This document shows, piece by piece, positions 58,730 through 64,000 of a DNA stretch of 64,000 nt. Within the stretch, counting starts at the first letter, position 1. Each line of letters starts with the position of its first letter. Made by a program: the position numbers and the translations under genes. The stretch lies in NCBI GenBank assembly GCA_944548615.1, contig OX155971.1, forward strand, positions 26,772,072-26,836,071. Direction: 5' to 3'. Under the pieces are notes generated by a model. That model was given only the letters and a program-made list of their open reading frames with translations, did not search any database and was not told the origin of the DNA. This DNA comes from Micropterix aruncella (lineage: Eukaryota > Arthropoda > Insecta > Lepidoptera > Micropterigidae).

Positions 58730-59387
58730 GGCTTAGAACGCAAATGTGTTAAGTGACTTTTCTTACGAAAATGAGTTAAGTACAGTTACTACATGACATC
58801 CAATATATTGATCTCCACATTTTGTGCTAATGTGGTAAGCATCTAACGACCAAGGCTTCGAATACTTCTTCATAAAAACTGTGTTAAGTGCATCAAACAA
58901 AGTTTTTTGAAATGTTAATGTTGCATAATCATTTACCACTATTGATATCTAATCAAAATTAAATCATCATAAAATGCATATGTGTTATCATCAGTTTACA
59001 CAATATTCTCCAAAGCATGGTTAACCCTATACATGCTTAATGGTTTTATTTACTTTTATAACAAATTCTAAAAGTAGAAAGATGAGAACAAAGGAAAATA
59101 TAAATAGTATAATAAAAATGAAAATGTGGCAACTACACACATTATTATATTACCATATAAAAATGTGATAAGTACCACCTCTTGTTGGTTTTTTCTATTA
59201 ATACATAAAATACTAATAAATAAATATAATTATTATAATATAGTGTAAGCCAAATACATATACTATAGGTTAAAAATATTAACTGAAATTATTTCTTTAT
59301 CTGTTTCGAGATTATTATACCTAAACTTTCAAAATGCTCTCTTGTAAAATTTAGAAAATTGCACTTGACACATTTGCGTTCTAAGCC
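58730..59387. mobile_element. TIR element, 658 bp, class uncertain
   Basis: Ends GGCTTAGAACGCAAATGTGT and its exact complement ACACATTTGCGTTCTAAGCC; similarity runs another 5-6 bp inward (AAGTG). Flanked by ATCGAT on both sides, which is either a 6-bp duplication or, being palindromic, part of the inverted repeat. The interior has many diverged ATGTGKTAAGTRC motifs (58750, 58835, 58880, 59125, 59163). No ORF. Confidence 0.8.
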
Positions 59388-59394
59388 ATCGATG

Positions 59395-59750
59395 TTAAAT
59401 ATTCATTGACAAAAATGTCATATATGGTGGAAATACGTAGTTCTATAAATAAATGTATGCAAAATTCTGGCTAATGACTCTCACTGCACGTTTTTCCCAG
59501 TTTTCCAGTTATATCATCGCTATTCAATGCAAAAAGTTAACTTTTGGTGTCTATGGCGATTCTTGGAGTTGTTTGTCTTTCTTTCAATATCGAATTTATT
59601 GTGTCTCTATTCGAAGCATAATTGTCGAATTTGTTTTGTCATTGGTAAGTACTTGTATATTTGTCGGCTGCCACGCTAAGACTGGAGAAACAAAAAAAAC
59701 GTCTACCACAGCGCTTTAGCTCATTCACACCTGCGCATGGGAAAGTTAGT
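59395..59750. other. Unassigned spacer
   Basis: Nothing recognised. Confidence 0.35.
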
Positions 59751-59765
59751 GTGACTACGTTCCCT

Positions 59766-60436
59766 GGGAGTTAATGGGCCCTTGCTGAGTTGGCCACGAA
59801 GACCCATTCTGTTCAGGGTTGGTCACACTCACGGGTCAACACCTATCCGACGGTCTCCACGCATGAAGTGCGAGCCTGGGTAGGACTCTGGCCCTATGGT
59901 TAGTTTCCCTTGGGAATCAACCTTCTGGCGCTCCTGGACGGTATGCGCACCGTGCGGCGTAAGCCAATCGATTGCGCACTCTGACTTACATTCGGGGGAG
60001 TCTGGAAGCAGTACTGTTTCCTATAGAGCGGGGGTGGTTGCAACCTTACGGCGACTGCTCTTGAAACGACCGTCGGCTACCCGATCCTGGATGAACAGCC
60101 GGGCAAAGGACGCTGTGGTCCGCGATAGATTCTGTATACACCGTTTCACCGCTTCGTAAGGGAGAGGACCGCGCAAGCGACCACGAACTCGTAACCAATC
60201 GAGACACTGGAGTAATCTGATCACAATTGGAAGTAAGGGCGTGAGTGTAAGCCCTCTGGGTAACACTCCTGGCTATCTCGCGGTTAAGGCGTTGGCCTCT
60301 TACGGGCTTGTGGCGGAGCTAGACGGTGGACTGTTTTGTCCTCAAGTCTTCTGCGCTCAGTCCAGGGAGATAGAACGACTAATCGTTAAAACTTCCTGAG
60401 ATGACGGGCTCGCCCGCTGTAGTCGACAACCCTAGT
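59766..60436 (+). mobile_element. Family B full-length copy (TSD TGACTACRTTCCCT)
   Basis: 671 bp plus-strand copy. Starts GGGAGTTAATGGGCCC, ends GTAGTCGACAACCCTAG. TSD 59752-59765 and 60437-60450, 14 bp with one difference. It represents the subfamily with GTCGGCTACCCGATCC, shared with the outer copy at 23049-26409. Confidence 0.9.
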
Positions 60437-60450
60437 TGACTACATTCCCT

Positions 60451-61138
60451 AAGCCTTAATTATTGTAGTACGGATAATCAGCAAAGTACTTTCATTCATG
60501 AAGTAACTCCTGCGTTTACTTTCTGTTTCTGCTGGGAAAATCTTTGAAACACATGGCGTAAACTTCACCGAGTTAGAAATTAGCTCTCTTGTGCTCTTTC
60601 GCCATTATATTGCTAGCTACAAAGTTGCTAGCTACTGAATAACCGCACACTTGCTAAATTGCTTTTGAATCTGAAGTAAAAAAAGTATTTAATGAATTTA
60701 GCCAATAAAATCTAGTTCTCAAAAAAGGGATATGATTTATTTACTCTTTTGTAAACAGAGAGGTGCGTTCGATGGGATATTTCGGAATTCGCGCTATATT
60801 TCATCGTTACGTGATCGGCTTTACAGACCTGATCGAATGTTATAACACCTCACCGCAGGGCAATTGCAAATTTAACATTTGACCATATTTATGAATCCCG
60901 TTATTGGTACAATAAAATGAAATGACACAATGCCTGAGGCATTTAGTTATTAATTGAAATCATATTAATACTATTACTTCCCCATCAAATGACACCGCAA
61001 TTTAATCTTTAATAATATTAAAATTAAATGAAATGACTAATTGGTTTAGTTGGATTATTACCACTGATGAATAGAATGGAATAATATATTAATAGAATTA
61101 TTTATTTATTTCTCAAATAACAACTTAATTTTCTACCT
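60451..61138. other. Unassigned AT-rich spacer
   Basis: Nothing recognised. Confidence 0.4.
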
Positions 61139-61142
61139 TTAA

Positions 61143-61448
61143 CCCTTGGAGTAAATGGGTATTTTCATGGATGCATCTGTCTCTATTGCAGGATTTTCGG
61201 CGACATCGACCTTAAAGTACTATAACTACGAAACTACTACACCAATCATAAAAAGAACAACTGCACAATGATTGCATTGAAATTTCGAATATAGAATATT
61301 GAAATATCATTTTGTAAAACAATTAGATAATTATGAATAAATATGAGAACGTCAAAGAAGTGAAAAAAACGCGGAACCAGATCTGGTCGTATCATACTCA
61401 ACGGATAATTGTTTCAGAACCAGATTTGGTCGTATCATACTCAATGGG
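61143..61448 (-). mobile_element. piggyBac-like MITE (TSD TTAA)
   Basis: 306 bp between TTAA at 61139-61142 and 61449-61452. Left end CCCTTGGAGTAAATGGGTAT matches the reversed right end of the 7.8-kb element. Right end (reversed CCCATTGAGTATGATACG) matches its left end and also carries the internal duplicate of TATGATACGACCA. It is the deletion derivative of that family. Confidence 0.9.
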
Positions 61449-61454
61449 TTAATA

Positions 61455-63465
61455 TAAAAAAAATATATAATTTGTATATGTATGTATATCTATGAATATA
61501 TTTATATAAGTGTGTATTTAGGTATATCTATCTATATATGTGTTTATGAGTATATATATCTATGAATATATTTATATATGTGTCTGAAGTCAAGTCTGAA
61601 AATAAATCGTATGCCCAGATAGATACAGGCTATATTCGGCCTAGTTGGGTATGCGCTGAGCATGGTCATGTGAATGTGGGTCGTCGCACTTTTTTCGCAC
61701 AATTACTTGGTATGACCATTTTATGAATTCCGCATGTTTTATTTATATGTAAAATATAAATAAAATAAAAATCCGAAAAATAAAAATAAATTAATTTAAT
61801 AAATAATTAAAATAAGTTAATAAATAAAATTTCCCAATATGGTATTAAATGACTTCATAATCTAAAATTTAATTAAGCATAACATTGCGGATGTTTAAAT
61901 CAGATGATTTGCAAATATATGTATAATTTATTTACAATGTTTTTTGGTTTGAAAAACTTTTTTGAAATACAATAGAATAAAACATGGTGGGCCTATTGCA
62001 AAGTGGCAATATCTTACCATCAATCTTATAGTGACTAAATGTCTATGTTAGCAAATTAATGTATAACACTAATGATTTTTGTAAAGTAGTGACCATAATA
62101 AATGAGTACAATAACAATAATTGAAAGAGAAATGAAAATAGGACAGAAATTACTAAAATAAATCATTTCAATATCTGAAGGGACGAATGGGATATAAAGA
62201 CAAGCTAGGAGACGAATGGAGTTGGGGGGGAGGGGGGGGGGGTTATTTATACATTAGGTAAATGAATCAATATATTTTTAAAAATAATAAAATAAAATAA
62301 AAAAATTAAAAATTATTATCTAACAAAGGGCTATTCAATATTTTTACTTTATAATTTTATTTACTCTTTTGTAAACATTTAATAACATATAAGGATAGAA
62401 ATTGTAGTTTAATATTTTATATTATCGTATGAATAATGTTAATTTTATGTCCATTATACAACTTCAAGTATAAAAGGACCCACTTATCTATTTGTCGATA
62501 AAATGATTTAAAATATCACTGCGTTTAATAATAATTAAATTTATTATTAATTGAGCAGTGATCAAAATAAAAAGAATATTAAAATGATCCAATTTATAAT
62601 GATCAAAATCAAATAAACAAAATGTCAATAAAAAATATTAAATAATAAAAATCAGAAATTATATTACAAATAATAATAAATCAGAAATCCTAATAACCAA
62701 ATCAAAATCTATAATTAAATCAATAGTCAAAAACAATATACATAAATAATATAATTATCAATATGTACCATAAAAATGGTTTTATTTCGTAATATTATCG
62801 CCCGTGATAAAATCTACGAGGTCTTTAAAGATTTCCTATAAGAAACTTTATTAACGATTTTTAATGATATACTTTTATTTGCAATGTTTTTAACATAAGA
62901 TGGTGAAATATTTAAAAAATATAGACTATGCGTTGTCACGATACTTTTAATTTGGAACTAGGATGCATAAAGAAGTTTGAAATTTTCTGTGTAGTTTTCT
63001 CTATATGTCATATTAACTTATTTATATAGATAATAATAGACGTAGTCAATTCTCCTATTTATACTAGGAACAAGAAAATCTAAAAAAAAAAATAGACTCA
63101 ATGAAATGAAAAAAAAAACAACTTAAATACATGACGTACACACGCTGAACGTTAATATATAATAATAGTATTATATATTATTTTAATGATCTATTTTATG
63201 AGTTTCTCTACTGGAAATAACAGCCAAAGAAAATGAGGTGGCTTCTCAAGAAAATGAGGAGCCACTTTGTTGGTGCTATTATTTTCATGATATTTTTCTT
63301 CTTCTTTAATTTCGTTGAATGGTCTAGTTGAGAAGAGGTAAAATAAATAAAATAGATTTAAAAAAAGAACCAAATATAATTTAGTTAACGACTAATATCG
63401 TTTAGTTTTCGTAGAACTATATATGTAGCGAGCGGATCTGACAAATAGGGCAATTAACACCAGGC
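61455..63465. other. AT-rich region with simple repeats
   Basis: 61470-61580 holds two or three copies of a TATATCTATGAATATATTTATAT unit (shown here in part). 62224-62242 is a G-rich run (eight G, A, eleven G). The remainder is very AT-rich without ORFs. Confidence 0.5.
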
Positions 63466-63469
63466 ACTT

Positions 63470-63625
63470 TAACAAAGTATGATTTTTAAAAGTAGGTGTT
63501 TAATATGATACCTAAATTATTTCTTCTGGCTACTCTAAATAAATTAGTTTTTTCTGGCTACTCTAAAACTTTCGGAGAATTCCTCTTGTAGATATGTATA
63601 AAATACATTTATAATTCAAATATTA
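63470..63625 (-). pseudogene. LINE C-terminal remnant
   Basis: TTCTTCTGGCTACTCTAAA twice (63518, 63549), followed by TTCGGAGAATTCCTCTTGTA, resembles the reverse LINE C-terminus at 30700 (CTGGCTATTCTAAAATTTCC). Too broken to translate. Confidence 0.35.
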
Positions 63626-63789
63626 TTGTCTTTTATAGCTGGCTAATTAAAATAAAATTTTCGAAAAATTCACCTACATTCTAAAATACATTTTCTTTCA
63701 AAATGATATCGACCTGTTCCTCATGAAAACAATATTTGGAGGTTGTTTAAGATAAGCTTTTGCAATTTTTTGGTCCTGCAGAGTAGGCT

Positions 63790-64000
63790 AGTCTACCGGA
63801 CTACAACTAGAGCTGTCAACTAAAATGAGCGAAACCGTCACCTAACGAAGTTTTAACGATATTGATCGTTGTCTCCCGTGAGGTGAGCGCAGAAGACTTG
63901 AGACGAAAAACAATCAGCAGTCTATCTACGCCACCTGCCCGTCAGAGGCCAACGCCTTACGGCGAGGCGCCGGAAAAGATACCCAACGGGCAGCCTCGCC
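63790..64000 (-). repeat. Diverged family B 3' part, runs off the window
   Basis: CTGTCAACTAAAATGAGCG, CCGTCACCTAACGAAGTTTT, GAGCGCAGAAGACTTGAGAC and GGCCAACGCCTTACGGCGAG match the reverse B 3' end with many changes. It resembles the old copy at 27380 (GCCGTACGGCGTTGG). Confidence 0.7.

Overview
The window looks like a transposon-packed, non-genic stretch of an insect chromosome, most likely a moth or butterfly. The support is indirect. It has AT-rich DNA with microsatellites and T-rich (TTTA)n LINE tails. It has short Helitrons starting TC-TACTAATATTATAAA and ending in a hairpin plus CTAG. It also has piggyBac-like TTAA insertions, RTE/jockey-type and R1-type retrotransposon fragments, and a tRNA-derived SINE. 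I found no convincing host protein-coding gene, rRNA, functional tRNA, CRISPR array or bacterial-type operon.

Layout. 0-3 kb: an almost intact restriction-like-endonuclease LINE (R2/NeSL type) on the minus strand, cut by a Helitron and followed by a solo LTR. 3-10.5 kb: three copies of a repeat with 120-bp internal units, a hAT-type element with an 8-bp duplication, and LINE tails. 10.5-23 kb: mostly unrecognised AT-rich DNA with LINE/RTE remnants, a foldback element and a long (AT)n tract. 23-26.4 kb: a nest of a GC-richer R1-type retroposon family (called family B here), including R1 ORF2 pieces inside a ~600-bp inverted repeat. 27-36 kb: LINE remnants, Helitrons and a reverse copy of the 120-bp-unit repeat. 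37-41 kb: family B copies and an RTE element split by a solo LTR. 43.26-51.05 kb: a 7.8-kb piggyBac-like element, bounded by TTAA, inserted in a LINE reading frame and carrying a possible spliced gene and four copies of a 910-bp exon-bearing tandem repeat. 51-64 kb: a Helitron, a foldback element, an RTE fragment with a SINE inside it, further family B copies, a third solo LTR, a TIR element, a small piggyBac-like MITE and a family B end running off the right edge.

Many elements can be bounded exactly because target-site duplications (TSDs) are visible: 4 bp for the LTRs, 8 bp for hAT elements, TTAA for piggyBac-like elements and 12-15 bp for family B. Several insertions interrupt recognisable reading frames that resume on the other side, which gives a relative order of events. 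The most unusual objects are the 7.8-kb piggyBac-like element with its 910-bp array, family B with its self-junctions, and the R2/NeSL-type LINE. All family names are from motif reading alone; no database search was run.
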